The notes under the pieces are model-generated. The model worked only from the letters and a program-made list of their open reading frames with translations. It did not search any database and was not told the origin of the DNA. This document shows, piece by piece, positions 16,676 to 25,356 of a stretch of DNA of 37,970 nucleotides; within the stretch, counting starts at the first letter, position 1; every line of letters starts with the position of its first letter. The translations under genes were made by a program, and so were the position numbers. This DNA comes from Microbulbifer halophilus. Lineage in GTDB: Bacteria; Pseudomonadota; Gammaproteobacteria; Pseudomonadales; Cellvibrionaceae. The DNA is taken from positions 1-37,970 of the forward strand of contig NZ_JAPIVK010000037.1 of the NCBI RefSeq assembly GCF_026183675.1, read 5' to 3'.

Positions 16676-17269
16676 GTGACGCTCAAGAAAATTCCGCAAC
16701 TGATCCTGATCGGCCTGCTGGTGCTGGGCCTGGCCGCCTGCCAGACGACGCGCCGCACCCTGAACTTCGATACCAGCGTGGAACTGGCGGTGGATATCGA
16801 GGAGGACGTCAACCCGGACAACGACGGCCGCGCCTCGCCGGTGGTGGTGCGCGTATTCATGCTCGCCGACGACCGCCAGTTTGCGCGGGAGGATTTCCTC
16901 AACCTCTACGAAAACGCCGAATCCCGCCTGGGCCGGGACCTGCTCGACACCGTGATTCTCAAGGAATTCGCCCCCGGCGAACAGCGCCTGGAGACACTGG
17001 AGCTGTCGCCGGAAGTCCGCTATATCGGCCTGCTGGCAGAATTCGTGCAGTACCGGGAGGCCGACGGGCTGATGCTGCTGCCGATTACCGATCACACCGA
17101 CAACGAATACAACATCACCCTCACCGGCACGCAGATCGCCTCCACGGAATCCCTGAACCTGCGCCGCCGCGCCGCGACCGCCCGGGGCGATTCCGATGAA
17201 GAGGGGTCGGTGACCATTTCCAGCAAGGAATACGAACGCCTGCGCGAGCAGCTGAAACAACGGAAATAA
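16676..17269 (+). CDS. tssJ: T6SS outer-membrane lipoprotein TssJ
   Basis: The 197-residue lipoprotein anchors the TssJLM membrane complex in the outer membrane and contacts the periplasmic end of TssM. GTG 16676 is chosen because AGGAG (16665-16669) lies six bases upstream and the product then starts with a compact signal MTLKKIPQLILIGLLVLG followed by the lipobox LAAC at Cys21. The transthyretin-like TssJ fold is suggested by VVVRVFMLADDRQFAREDFL, LYENAESRLGRDLL and VRYIGLLAEFVQYREAD. The tail (~170-197) is charged and longer than in many TssJ proteins. It lies between the FHA gene and tssK. Confidence 0.92.
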   Translation: MTLKKIPQLILIGLLVLGLAACQTTRRTLNFDTSVELAVDIEEDVNPDNDGRASPVVVRVFMLADDRQFAREDFLNLYENAESRLGRDLLDTVILKEFAPGEQRLETLELSPEVRYIGLLAEFVQYREADGLMLLPITDHTDNEYNITLTGTQIASTESLNLRRRAATARGDSDEEGSVTISSKEYERLREQLKQRK

Positions 17270-17360
17270 ACAGAGCGGACAGCGGAACGGGCGGCCGCCC
17301 GGCGATGCCAGCCGGGTGGAGAAAGCCCGGCAGAGCCCCGCGCTTCGAAAAGGAAAAACT

Positions 17361-18698
17361 ATGTCGGCGAACAACAAGGTCATCTGGGGCGAGGGTATGT
17401 TCCTGCGCCCGCAGCACTTCCAGCAGCAGGATCGCTACCTGGAGCAACTGGTGGAGGCCCGCACCGCCTCGCTGGGGCCCTACACCTGGGGGATCGTGGA
17501 GGTGGCCATCGACAGCGAGCCGCTGGCCATGGGCAAGATCTCCCTGTCGCGTATCAGCGCCGTTTTCCCCGACGGCACGCCGATGCTGGCGCCGGAAAAC
17601 GAACTGCTGCCGGAGGTGCTGGAAGTGCCGGTCAACACCCGGGACGAGGAGGTGTTTCTCTGCATCCCGATGAAACGGCCCGGCAGCCAGGAATCGGTGC
17701 GCGACCAGGAGGATTTTCCCCAGGCGCGCTACCAGGCCACCAACTTTGACGCGCGCAACAGCGCCTCCGCCTCCGGCGAATCGGCGCGCATCCAGGTGGG
17801 CAAGCTGCGCGCCTGCCTGAAACTGGGCAGCGACGATCTCAGCGGCTACGCCGCCATCGGCGTTGCGCGGATCCGCGAGCGCCAGCCGGAGAAACCGGCG
17901 GAACTGGATGCGGAATATATCCCGCCACTGCTGAACACCGACGCCTCGCCGGTGATCAAGGCCTATATCGAGGAAATCCGCGGGCTGCTGGATCACCGCG
18001 GCTCCGCCCTCGGCCATCGCCTCAGCGACAGCGGTCGCAGCGGCTCGGCGGAGATCGCCGACTACCTGTTGCTGCAGGTGGTCAACCGCTTCGAGCCGCT
18101 GCTGCGCCAGATCACGGCGCAGCCGCGCCTGCACCCGCACAGCCTCTACCTGGAACTGCTGCAACTGGCCGGCGAGCTGTCCACCTTCACCGCGCCCGAC
18201 AAGCGGCCGCCGGCAATTCCCCAGTACGCCCACGAAAACCTGCAGCAGAGTTACGCCGGCCTCTTTTCCGCCCTGCGCCAGTGCCTGTCCACGGTGCTGG
18301 AGCAGACCGCCATCGCCATGGAGCTGGTGCAGCGCAAGTTCGGCATCTATGTGGCGCCGATTACCGATCCGTCGCTGATCAAGTCCGCCAGTTTCATTAT
18401 GGCCGCCAAGGCGGACATGCCCGGCGACCTGCTGCGTAGCCGCTTCCCGGGGCAGGCCAAGGTGGCGCCGGTGGAGGCGATCCGCGAACTGATTTCGGCG
18501 CAGTTACCGGGCCTGCAGTTGCGCCCGTTGCCGGTGGCGCCGCGGCAGATCCCCTACCACGCCGGTTTTACCTACTTCGAGCTGGAGCGCAGCGGTGAAC
18601 TGTGGAACGCCATGCAGAAGTCCGGCGGTTTCGCAGTGCACCTGGCGGCCGAGTTCCCCGGGCTGACCATGGAGCTCTGGGCCATAAGGAACAATTGA
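17361..18698 (+). CDS. tssK: T6SS baseplate protein TssK
   Basis: The 445-residue trimeric adaptor links the TssEFG wedges to TssL and TssM at the inner membrane. ATG 17361 gives the family start MSANNKVIWGEGMFLRPQHF followed by QQQDRYLEQ, with AAAGGAA upstream; longer in-frame starts lack family resemblance. Further TssK segments are YAHENLQQSYAGLFSALRQC, GIYVAPITDPSLIKSASFIM, FPGQAKVAPVEAIRELISAQ and PGLTMELWAIRNN at the end. The 91-bp gap after tssJ holds the 12-bp palindrome GGGCGGCCGCCC (17289-17300). The tssL start follows 2 bp after the stop. Confidence 0.97.
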   Translation: MSANNKVIWGEGMFLRPQHFQQQDRYLEQLVEARTASLGPYTWGIVEVAIDSEPLAMGKISLSRISAVFPDGTPMLAPENELLPEVLEVPVNTRDEEVFLCIPMKRPGSQESVRDQEDFPQARYQATNFDARNSASASGESARIQVGKLRACLKLGSDDLSGYAAIGVARIRERQPEKPAELDAEYIPPLLNTDASPVIKAYIEEIRGLLDHRGSALGHRLSDSGRSGSAEIADYLLLQVVNRFEPLLRQITAQPRLHPHSLYLELLQLAGELSTFTAPDKRPPAIPQYAHENLQQSYAGLFSALRQCLSTVLEQTAIAMELVQRKFGIYVAPITDPSLIKSASFIMAAKADMPGDLLRSRFPGQAKVAPVEAIRELISAQLPGLQLRPLPVAPRQIPYHAGFTYFELERSGELWNAMQKSGGFAVHLAAEFPGLTMELWAIRNN

Positions 18699-18700
18699 AC

Positions 18701-19555
18701 ATGAGCAACGACAACTTCACTCCGCCGGGCGCGCCCACCGCCGGCGACCGCACCGTGGTGGTACCGACGCCCGGCGCCGCCAGCCCCAACCGGCCGGCCC
18801 CGCAGCCGGGCGCCTTCAGCGCCGGGGAGGTGCAGCAGGACATCCGCATTCGCAACAGCCTCAACCCGCTGGTGGCGGCGTCGTCGAAGCTGCTGGGCGC
18901 GATCATCAAGCTGCGCACCACCATGAACCACGACAATGTGCCGGACCTGCACAAGCGCCTGACCCGGGAAATCCAGGGTTTCGAGCGCGAGGCCAAACAG
19001 TTGTCGCTGTCGCCGGAGACGGTGCTCACCGCGCGCTACCTGTTGTGCACCGTGGTGGATGAAGTGGTGTTGTCCACGCCCTGGGGCAGTTCCAGCGGCT
19101 GGAGCCAGCACTCCCTGCTGAGCCTGTTCCACAAGGAGACCTTCGGCGGCGAGAAATGCTTCCTGATCCTGCAGCGCATGCAGGAGGCGCCGGCCTCGCA
19201 CCTGGAAACCCTCGAGCTCTTCTATCTCTGCCTGAGTCTCGGCTTCCAGGGCAAGTACCGGTTGGCGCAGCGCGGCCACGAACAACTGGAGCAGATCCGC
19301 GACAACCTCTACCAGACCATCGAGAGCCACCGCCCGGCAATGGAGCGGGATCTGTCGCCGCACTGGCAGGGCTGCGTCGAGCGCAAGACCCGGCTGATTC
19401 ACTATGTACCGCTGTGGGTCATCGCCAGCGTGGTCTTCGGCGTGCTGGCGGCCACCTACAGCGGGTATCGCTGGTGGTTGTACCAGGGCGCCACACCCGT
19501 GGCCGCGGAGATCACCGCGCTGGCGGCAGAGGAAGTGCCGGCGTCGGAGGAATAG
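18701..19555 (+). CDS. tssL: T6SS inner-membrane protein TssL (DotU-like)
   Basis: The 284-residue protein has a Pro/Ala-rich cytoplasmic start (~1-45), the DotU domain (~48-225) with SLNPLVAASSKLLGAIIKLR, YLLCTVVDEVVLSTPWG, SLLSLFHKETFGGEKCFLIL and LETLELFYLCLSLGFQGKYR, and one transmembrane helix near the end (VPLWVIASVVFGVLAATYSG). Only ~35 residues follow the helix, so there is no OmpA/peptidoglycan-binding extension; this is the short TssL form. It binds TssM and TssK. The ATG follows AAGGAACA and begins 2 bp after tssK. Confidence 0.96.
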   Translation: MSNDNFTPPGAPTAGDRTVVVPTPGAASPNRPAPQPGAFSAGEVQQDIRIRNSLNPLVAASSKLLGAIIKLRTTMNHDNVPDLHKRLTREIQGFEREAKQLSLSPETVLTARYLLCTVVDEVVLSTPWGSSSGWSQHSLLSLFHKETFGGEKCFLILQRMQEAPASHLETLELFYLCLSLGFQGKYRLAQRGHEQLEQIRDNLYQTIESHRPAMERDLSPHWQGCVERKTRLIHYVPLWVIASVVFGVLAATYSGYRWWLYQGATPVAAEITALAAEEVPASEE

Positions 19556-19664
19556 GCACCTGCGGCGGAAATAATAGAAGGATAACGGGCAGGCCGATAC
19601 CGGCCGCTGACTTTACGACAGTTTATTGCCTCCGGCCGAAAGCGGCCGGGTGACGGAGCACTGC

Positions 19665-22600
19665 ATGAGACGCTTGCGCAATTTCTTTACCAACAAATGG
19701 GTGCTGGGACTGATCGGCCTGACGGCGCTGTCGCTGCTGATCTGGTTCGGTGCCAACTACATCAAGTTCGGTGCCGACAACGCCACCCTGTCGCACGGGG
19801 TGCGGCTGACGATCATTGTCTTCCTATTCGCCATCTGGCTGGTGTGGAATCTGAGCCAGTGGCTGGTGGAACGGCGCCAGAACAAGGCCCTGATCGATGG
19901 CATCGAGGAATCCCGGGAAGAGGAGCGCGCGGACCCGGACGAGGAGCGCAGCCGCGAGGAACTGAGCGCGCTGTCCGGCCGTTTCCGCGAGGCGATGGAA
20001 GTATTGCGTCGCGCGCGCTTCAAGTCCGACCGCGGCAATGTCTCCCTCTACCAGTTGCCCTGGTACATCATCATAGGTCCACCCGGCTCCGGTAAAACCA
20101 CGGCACTGGTCAATTCCGGGCTGGAGTTTCCGCTGGCCCAGACCCACGGCAAGGAGGCACTGGGTGGCGTGGGCGGTACGCGCAACTGCGACTGGTGGTT
20201 TACCAACGACGCGGTGTTGATCGACACCGCCGGTCGCTACACTACCCAGGACAGCCACCGGGTCTACGACAACAGCGCCTGGCAGGCGTTTCTGGGCCTG
20301 CTCAAGCGCTATCGCCGCCGCCGCCCGATCAACGGCGCACTGGTGGCCATCAGCCTGCAGGACCTGATGGTGCAGACCGCCGAGCAGCGTCTTCACCAGG
20401 CCAAAACCATTCGCCAGCGCATCAACGAACTGCAGCAGCAACTGGGAATCCGCTTCCCCATCTATCTCACCTTCACCAAGTGTGACCTGGTGGCGGGCTT
20501 CAGCGAGTTTTTCGACAACCTGTCGCAGGCCGAGCGGGAACAGGTCTGGGGCGTGAGTTTCCCGCAGGAGGCCAGCCCCGCCGCCGGCGCGCCGCTGGAC
20601 AGCTTTGCCAGTGAATTCCGGCAACTGATCGAGCGCCTCAACCAGCGCGTGCTGTGGCGCGTCCACCAGGAGCGCAATGTCGAAAAGCGCGGCATGCTGC
20701 AGGGCTTCCCGGCGCGTATGGAAAGCCTGCAGACGGTACTGGAAGACTTCGTCAGGCAGACCTTCGGCCCCAACCGCTACGACACGGTGCCCATGGTGCG
20801 CGGACTCTATTTCACCAGCGGTACCCAGGAGGGCAGCCCCATCGACCGCATGATGGCCACCGTCAGTGCCGATTTCGGTCTCGAGCGGGATATGGGCCAG
20901 AAATTCCAGGGCGCCGGCAAGAGTTATTTCCTGCACCGCCTGCTCAAGGATGTCATTTTTCCCGAGGCGGAACTGGTGGGCGTCAACCGCAAGATAGAAA
21001 CGGCCACCGTGTGGGCGCGCCGCGGTGTCTACGCGGCCTCGGCCGCCATTTTCATCGGCGCCCTGATCCTCTGGACCGGCAGCATCGCCCAGAACAGGAT
21101 TTTTATGGGCGAGGTCGAGGACAGGGTGGCCGAGTACCGCGAAAACCGGGCGGCACTGGGCAACCGGCGGCTGACGCCCGCCGACAGCCTGAAACTGCTG
21201 GAGCCGCTCTATACCGCATCGCAGGTTTACCAGAAGGAAGAGCATCCCTGGCTCAACAACCTGGGGCTCTATGACGACCGCGTGGATCGCGCCGCCGATA
21301 AGCTCTATCGCAGAGAATTGCAGACGGTTTTCCTGCCGTCGCTGACCCGCGACACCGAGCGCCACCTGACGCGCCTGGGAGCGGAGGATCCGGCACTGGC
21401 GGCCACCCTGCGCAACTACCTGATGTTCTTCACCCCGGACAAGCGCGACCCCGAGGTGCTCAAGGAGTATTTTGCCGGGCGCTGGGAGCGGCAATTGTCG
21501 GGCGAGGCGCAGAAGCAGGAGCAACTGGCGGCACACCTGACGCGCCTGTTCGAACAGCCTCTGCCGACCGGCCTGGAAGCCAACGAGCGCGTCGTCGCCC
21601 GCGCGCGCCAGCAGCTGCGCCGGATTCCGGTGCCCCAGCGCCTCTACGCGCAGATGCAGCGCAGCGAGCTGGGGGTGACACCGGTGGATCTCTACGGTGA
21701 AATCGGCGGCGACACCGAGCAACTGTTCGGTATCGCCGCCACCGACTCCCGTTTCAGTATTCCCTACCTGTATACCAAGGCCGGCTACAAGGAAATGGAC
21801 TTCGACGCCGACTCCGAGCTGTTGAATCAATTGTCCGAGGAGCGCTGGATCTACGGGGGTGAACTCAGTGGCGAGGATTTCAGCGAGGCGGACCGCGAAC
21901 AGCTCGGCGAGGAAGTGAAGCGCATCTATCTGGGGGAATACCAGCAGCGCTGGCAGGACTTTCTGCGGGGGTTCTCGATTCGCCGTTTCCGCAGCACCAG
22001 CGGCGCACTGGACACACTGTCGAAACTATCGGACCCGGTCTATTCGCCGCTGCTGGCGGTGGCTGATATCACAGCGGACAACACCCGCCTGACACCGCGG
22101 CCGAAAATGCCGGTGGATGCCTCCGGTGTCAGGCTGCCGGTGTCCAGCAACACGCGCAAGGCCGGCGAACTGGCGGCCAGCGGTGCGGCGAGCAAGCTGA
22201 AGGAAAATTTCCAGCCCACCAGCGTCGACCTGCGCTTCGAGGAATTGCACCGCATCACCCAGAGCGAGAAGGGGCGGCCGGCGCGGACTCAGGAATACCT
22301 GTCCGCGATCACCGGGGTGCAGGAGTACCTGACCGAGATCGACAGCGCCCCGGACCCCAACGAGGCGGCCTTCAACAGCGCCAAGGGGCGTTTTGCCGGC
22401 GGCGGTGGCGACGCCATCAAGCAGTTGCGCGTCAAGGCGGCCAACGCGCCGGCACCGTTCAAGAAGTGGTTGAACCAGATTGCCGACAGCACCTGGGGAC
22501 TGGTGATGGCCAAGTCCAAACTGCACGCCGACCGCATCTGGCGCGAGCAGGTCTACAGCACCTATCGCCGCAGTCTCGCCAACCGCTATCCGCTGCGCGG

Positions 22601-23210
22601 CAATCGCGAGCAGGAGGTGCCGGTGATGGAGTTCAATGAGTACTTCAAGCCGGGCGGCGTGGAGCAGAAGTTCATCCGCAAATACCTGCAGCCGTTCATC
22701 GACACGCGAAACTGGACTGCCAAATCGCTGGAGGGACAGAGCCTGGGCGTCTCGCAGACGGCGCTGGTGCAGATGCGGCGCGCCCAGCGTATCCGCAATA
22801 CCTTTTTCAGCGGCGGCGAACAGGCCGGCTACTCCTTCCGCATCGAGCCCACCAAGCTGGACTCCGGCGTGCGCCTGTTTGCGCTGGAAGTGGGGAGCCA
22901 GCGGGTACCCTATTCACACGGGCCGCGCACCACGAAAAAAATCGACTGGCGCGGCGGTGAGTCCAATCGCGTGCGGATCCTCTTCGAGGATCTGAACGAG
23001 ACAGTACACCGCAAGCATTTCGAGGGTGACTGGGCCTGGTACCGGCTGCTGGAAAGTTCCGAAATGCGCCGCGGGCGCAGCAGCACCGAATACCTGGTGA
23101 CCTTCGAGGAGGAGGGGCGCGAAGCGGAGTTCAGGCTGTCCACCGCCAGCGCCGACAACCCGTTCGACGACAGCCTGCTGGGCAGGTACCGCTGCCCGCA
23201 GACGCTGTAA
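19665..23210 (+). CDS. tssM: T6SS inner-membrane core protein TssM (IcmF)
   Basis: The 1181-residue protein spans the periplasm to meet TssJ. ATG 19665 has CGGAG six bases upstream and starts MRRLRNFFTNKWVLGLIGL; a TTG at 19626 would add 13 unlikely residues. Two N-terminal transmembrane helices (VLGLIGLTALSLLIWFGANY; LTIIVFLFAIWLVWNLSQWL) precede a cytoplasmic NTPase-like domain with intact Walker A GPPGSGKTT (~138-146) and Walker B-like AVLIDTAGRY. A third helix (YAASAAIFIGALILWTGS, ~455-472) leads to the periplasmic part. IcmF-related and C-terminal TssM segments include FDDSLLGRYRCPQTL-like ends. The 109-bp gap after tssL has no obvious terminator. Confidence 0.97.
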   Translation: MRRLRNFFTNKWVLGLIGLTALSLLIWFGANYIKFGADNATLSHGVRLTIIVFLFAIWLVWNLSQWLVERRQNKALIDGIEESREEERADPDEERSREELSALSGRFREAMEVLRRARFKSDRGNVSLYQLPWYIIIGPPGSGKTTALVNSGLEFPLAQTHGKEALGGVGGTRNCDWWFTNDAVLIDTAGRYTTQDSHRVYDNSAWQAFLGLLKRYRRRRPINGALVAISLQDLMVQTAEQRLHQAKTIRQRINELQQQLGIRFPIYLTFTKCDLVAGFSEFFDNLSQAEREQVWGVSFPQEASPAAGAPLDSFASEFRQLIERLNQRVLWRVHQERNVEKRGMLQGFPARMESLQTVLEDFVRQTFGPNRYDTVPMVRGLYFTSGTQEGSPIDRMMATVSADFGLERDMGQKFQGAGKSYFLHRLLKDVIFPEAELVGVNRKIETATVWARRGVYAASAAIFIGALILWTGSIAQNRIFMGEVEDRVAEYRENRAALGNRRLTPADSLKLLEPLYTASQVYQKEEHPWLNNLGLYDDRVDRAADKLYRRELQTVFLPSLTRDTERHLTRLGAEDPALAATLRNYLMFFTPDKRDPEVLKEYFAGRWERQLSGEAQKQEQLAAHLTRLFEQPLPTGLEANERVVARARQQLRRIPVPQRLYAQMQRSELGVTPVDLYGEIGGDTEQLFGIAATDSRFSIPYLYTKAGYKEMDFDADSELLNQLSEERWIYGGELSGEDFSEADREQLGEEVKRIYLGEYQQRWQDFLRGFSIRRFRSTSGALDTLSKLSDPVYSPLLAVADITADNTRLTPRPKMPVDASGVRLPVSSNTRKAGELAASGAASKLKENFQPTSVDLRFEELHRITQSEKGRPARTQEYLSAITGVQEYLTEIDSAPDPNEAAFNSAKGRFAGGGGDAIKQLRVKAANAPAPFKKWLNQIADSTWGLVMAKSKLHADRIWREQVYSTYRRSLANRYPLRGNREQEVPVMEFNEYFKPGGVEQKFIRKYLQPFIDTRNWTAKSLEGQSLGVSQTALVQMRRAQRIRNTFFSGGEQAGYSFRIEPTKLDSGVRLFALEVGSQRVPYSHGPRTTKKIDWRGGESNRVRILFEDLNETVHRKHFEGDWAWYRLLESSEMRRGRSSTEYLVTFEEEGREAEFRLSTASADNPFDDSLLGRYRCPQTL

Positions 23211-23286
23211 TTCGGCCCTCACAGAAACAATGCAGGAGCCTGCCCCGAGGCCCCTGAAGACGCATAGCGACAAAGGAAGATAAAAA

Positions 23287-23952
23287 TTGACAGAGAGCAG
23301 AGGCCTGTTCGGCAAATTGCCGGGACACGGTGACTTTATTCAGCGGGAGCTGCCGGCGAGTTTCGTCACACCCTGGGACGAGTGGCTGCAGCGCGCCGTG
23401 CACGGCTCGCGGGAGCTGATCGGCGAGCCCTGGCTGGATTACTACCTGACCAGCCCCGTCTGGCGCTTTGCGCTGTCGCCGGGTGTGCTGGACGAACAGG
23501 CCTGGGCCGGCATCCTGGTGCCCAGCGTGGACAGCGTCGGCCGCTACTTCCCGTTGACCATGGCCGTGCCGGTCTCCCACGGCAACCCCTTTGCCCTGCA
23601 ACTGTCGGCGGAGGACTGGTATCGGCAGCTACAGGACCTGGCGATCGAAGCGCTGCAGAATGGCCTGCAGGCGGACCAGCTCTGCGAGCGCTTTCCGGAA
23701 CCCGCGTATGCAGATGTAGTGGATTCGGTCTCCGAAGTTTCGGCGACGTATATTGCCGGCGGCAACACCGACGGTATCGCCGGTAGTTATCCGGCACTGC
23801 TCAACCAGCTTTACCGGCAGCAGTACCCGAGTTACAGCGTCTGGTGGTGTGCCGGTTCGCAGTACCTGGCGCCCAGCACCCTGCTGAGCCCGGGCCTGCC
23901 GGAGCCCACACTCTACTGCACCATGCTCGGCGCCCAGGTAAAACACTGGTGA
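23287..23952 (+). CDS. tagF: T6SS-associated regulator TagF (ImpM)
   Basis: The 221-residue cytoplasmic protein represses T6SS assembly post-translationally in systems where it has been studied, in one case by binding the FHA protein. TTG 23287 follows AAAGGAAGA and gives the conserved start GLFGKLPGHGDFIQRELPAS, then DEWLQRAV, WRFALSPGVLDEQAWAGILV, PSVDSVGRYFPLTMAVP and SVWWCAGS. Length is normal for stand-alone TagF; there is no fused phosphatase, consistent with the separate PP2C gene. It is the last gene of operon 1, with a 534-bp non-coding gap behind it. Confidence 0.94.
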   Translation: MTESRGLFGKLPGHGDFIQRELPASFVTPWDEWLQRAVHGSRELIGEPWLDYYLTSPVWRFALSPGVLDEQAWAGILVPSVDSVGRYFPLTMAVPVSHGNPFALQLSAEDWYRQLQDLAIEALQNGLQADQLCERFPEPAYADVVDSVSEVSATYIAGGNTDGIAGSYPALLNQLYRQQYPSYSVWWCAGSQYLAPSTLLSPGLPEPTLYCTMLGAQVKHW

Positions 23953-24486
23953 CTGGAATTCGCGGGGATCGGAGCTCCCACAGCCGTCCTCCCGGAAATC
24001 GAATTGCCGGGCCCCATTCGTTCACCGTTTGCAGTCGGTCTTTTAGTCGATAATTTTCTGCTAAGGTTGACGGTCCGGGTGATTCATTGCCGGCTGACAC
24101 TGCTGGCCGCCCAGAGTTTCGGCTGTAATTGAATGTAATTTTGTTTGGTGACCTTTTCTGGAAAAATAAAGGCCCGATTTTCTTAATAATTTTGACTGAT
24201 GCTGTGCATCGCTTGGCAAATAGTCTGCTGATCTGTATTCAATCGCTGAAAATATTCGTTAGAATTGGCGCTGACTTTCAAAGTATCAAAGGCATTATTG
24301 GAATATTTTCCATTAGTGTTTCCTGCGCTCACCAGCTCCGGTTGAGCGGGCTCTCTCAGTGGATGAGTGAGTTGGACTGAACACCGATGATGATGTAGCG
24401 GTGCCGGGGTGGCACCGGTTCGCGATATCCGTAGTGGGATATCGGCAAACAGGCACATCGGACAAGAAAAAGTGCGAGGCACAGGG
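23953..24486 (+). other. 534-bp intergenic region between the two T6SS operons
   Basis: No credible gene is visible. The middle part (about 24120-24340) is much more AT-rich than its surroundings, with runs such as TTTTCTTAATAATTTTGACTG, which suits a promoter or regulatory region or a relic of inserted DNA. No clear rho-independent terminator for tagF was found. A sigma-54-like element is at 24214-24229. Confidence 0.6.
24214..24229 (+). promoter_or_regulatory. Candidate sigma-54 promoter element for T6SS operon 2
   Basis: TGGCAAATAGTCTGCT matches the -24/-12 pattern TGGCAC-N5-TTGCW, with the invariant GG and GC at the required spacing of ten bases. TssA-operon transcription from sigma-54 is known in other T6SSs. 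The element sits 258 bp before the next start, which is far, and the C at TTGC position one is off consensus. A single 16-bp match of this kind can arise by chance. Confidence 0.3.
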
Positions 24487-25275
24487 ATGTCGTTTCGGGT
24501 AGTTTTTACGGGGGAGTTGCGCGAAGGCTTCAGCCGTCGCCGGGGGATAGAAACCCTGGCGCAGCGTTTCAATCTGGGCTTCGAGGAGATCAGGCGGCTG
24601 CTGGCCGGCAATCGCGCTACGGTCAAGGCGTCCGACAGCCAGCAGCAGGCGGAGAAAATCGTCCGCGCCCTTTGGAGCGGTGGCTGGCACTCGGAGTTAC
24701 TGCGGGGCGATCGTACGGTCTTTCGCACCAACCGGCCCCGGCCCGATCGGGATGACACGAAACCCGCGGAGCCGGAGGTTCTGTGGGCCACTGACGGCAG
24801 CTTTTCCGTGCCGCTTCCCGGCGGTTGGCAGCGCTGCGAGCAGCTCAACCCCGAAGCGCTGCTGCAGGCGGGCGATAGTCAGAATCATCGCTATCTGGTG
24901 GCACTCGGCCAGCCAGTGGCGGAATTGTCGGAGATACTGACCCTCTCGGACTACTGCGACGCGCAGTTGCAGCAGTGTATCGACAAGGTCGCGGGCGGTC
25001 GCCTGTGCGCCGCGCCGGCTCCGCTGCTGGAGTGCGAGCTCCCGGCCTATGCCGGTGAGATGGTGGCACTGGTGGGGGGAGTGGAGGTCCAGTACCTGAT
25101 CGCCTGCCTGCAGTCCGAAGTGTGTTTCTACACACTGTTCCTCTGGTGCGAACGGGAAGACTTCGACACACAGCGGTTGCAGTTTCTGGAAGTGGCCGCC
25201 GGTCTCCGCCTTTCCGGACAGCGCGCCGGGGCCGTCGGAAACGAGCCCGCCGAGAGTGTGCCCGCGGAGCTCTGA
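24487..25275 (+). CDS. Unrecognised two-domain protein with DcrB-like C-terminal half, T6SS operon 2
   Basis: The 262-residue product is cytoplasmic by appearance: no signal peptide or membrane segment. Residues 1-75 (MSFRVVFTGELREGFSRRRG, then LAQRFNLGFEEIRRLLAGN and AEKIVRALWSGGWHSEL) resemble the small alpha/beta domain seen at the N-terminus of various gammaproteobacterial proteins (V.F.GEL..G...LA..F...). After a charged linker, residues ~98-245 (DGSFSVPLPGGWQRCEQLNP, YLVALGQPVAELSEILTL, YLIACLQSEVCFYTLFLWC) look like a DcrB/PsbP-type fold. The DcrB family also contains the EagR/DUF1795 chaperones of T6SS effectors. That is an inference from pattern, not a proven assignment. ATG 24487 is preferred over a GTG at 24409. 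It precedes tssA by 81 bp and is likely cotranscribed. Confidence 0.75.
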   Translation: MSFRVVFTGELREGFSRRRGIETLAQRFNLGFEEIRRLLAGNRATVKASDSQQQAEKIVRALWSGGWHSELLRGDRTVFRTNRPRPDRDDTKPAEPEVLWATDGSFSVPLPGGWQRCEQLNPEALLQAGDSQNHRYLVALGQPVAELSEILTLSDYCDAQLQQCIDKVAGGRLCAAPAPLLECELPAYAGEMVALVGGVEVQYLIACLQSEVCFYTLFLWCEREDFDTQRLQFLEVAAGLRLSGQRAGAVGNEPAESVPAEL

Positions 25276-25356
25276 TTCAGGTGTGCCGGAGGACGCCGGA
25301 ACCGGGGCGGGCAGAAAGAATGGAATATTCAGGGAATTCACAATAAAGGACGCTTC

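Noticed and set aside
14905..16902. 665-codon minus-strand open frame
   Set aside because: It is antisense to the FHA gene and tssJ. Its Arg/Leu/Gly runs mirror the Pro/Gln-rich linker.
19824..21830. 668-codon minus-strand open frame
   Set aside because: It is antisense to tssM, which has intact Walker motifs and membrane segments.
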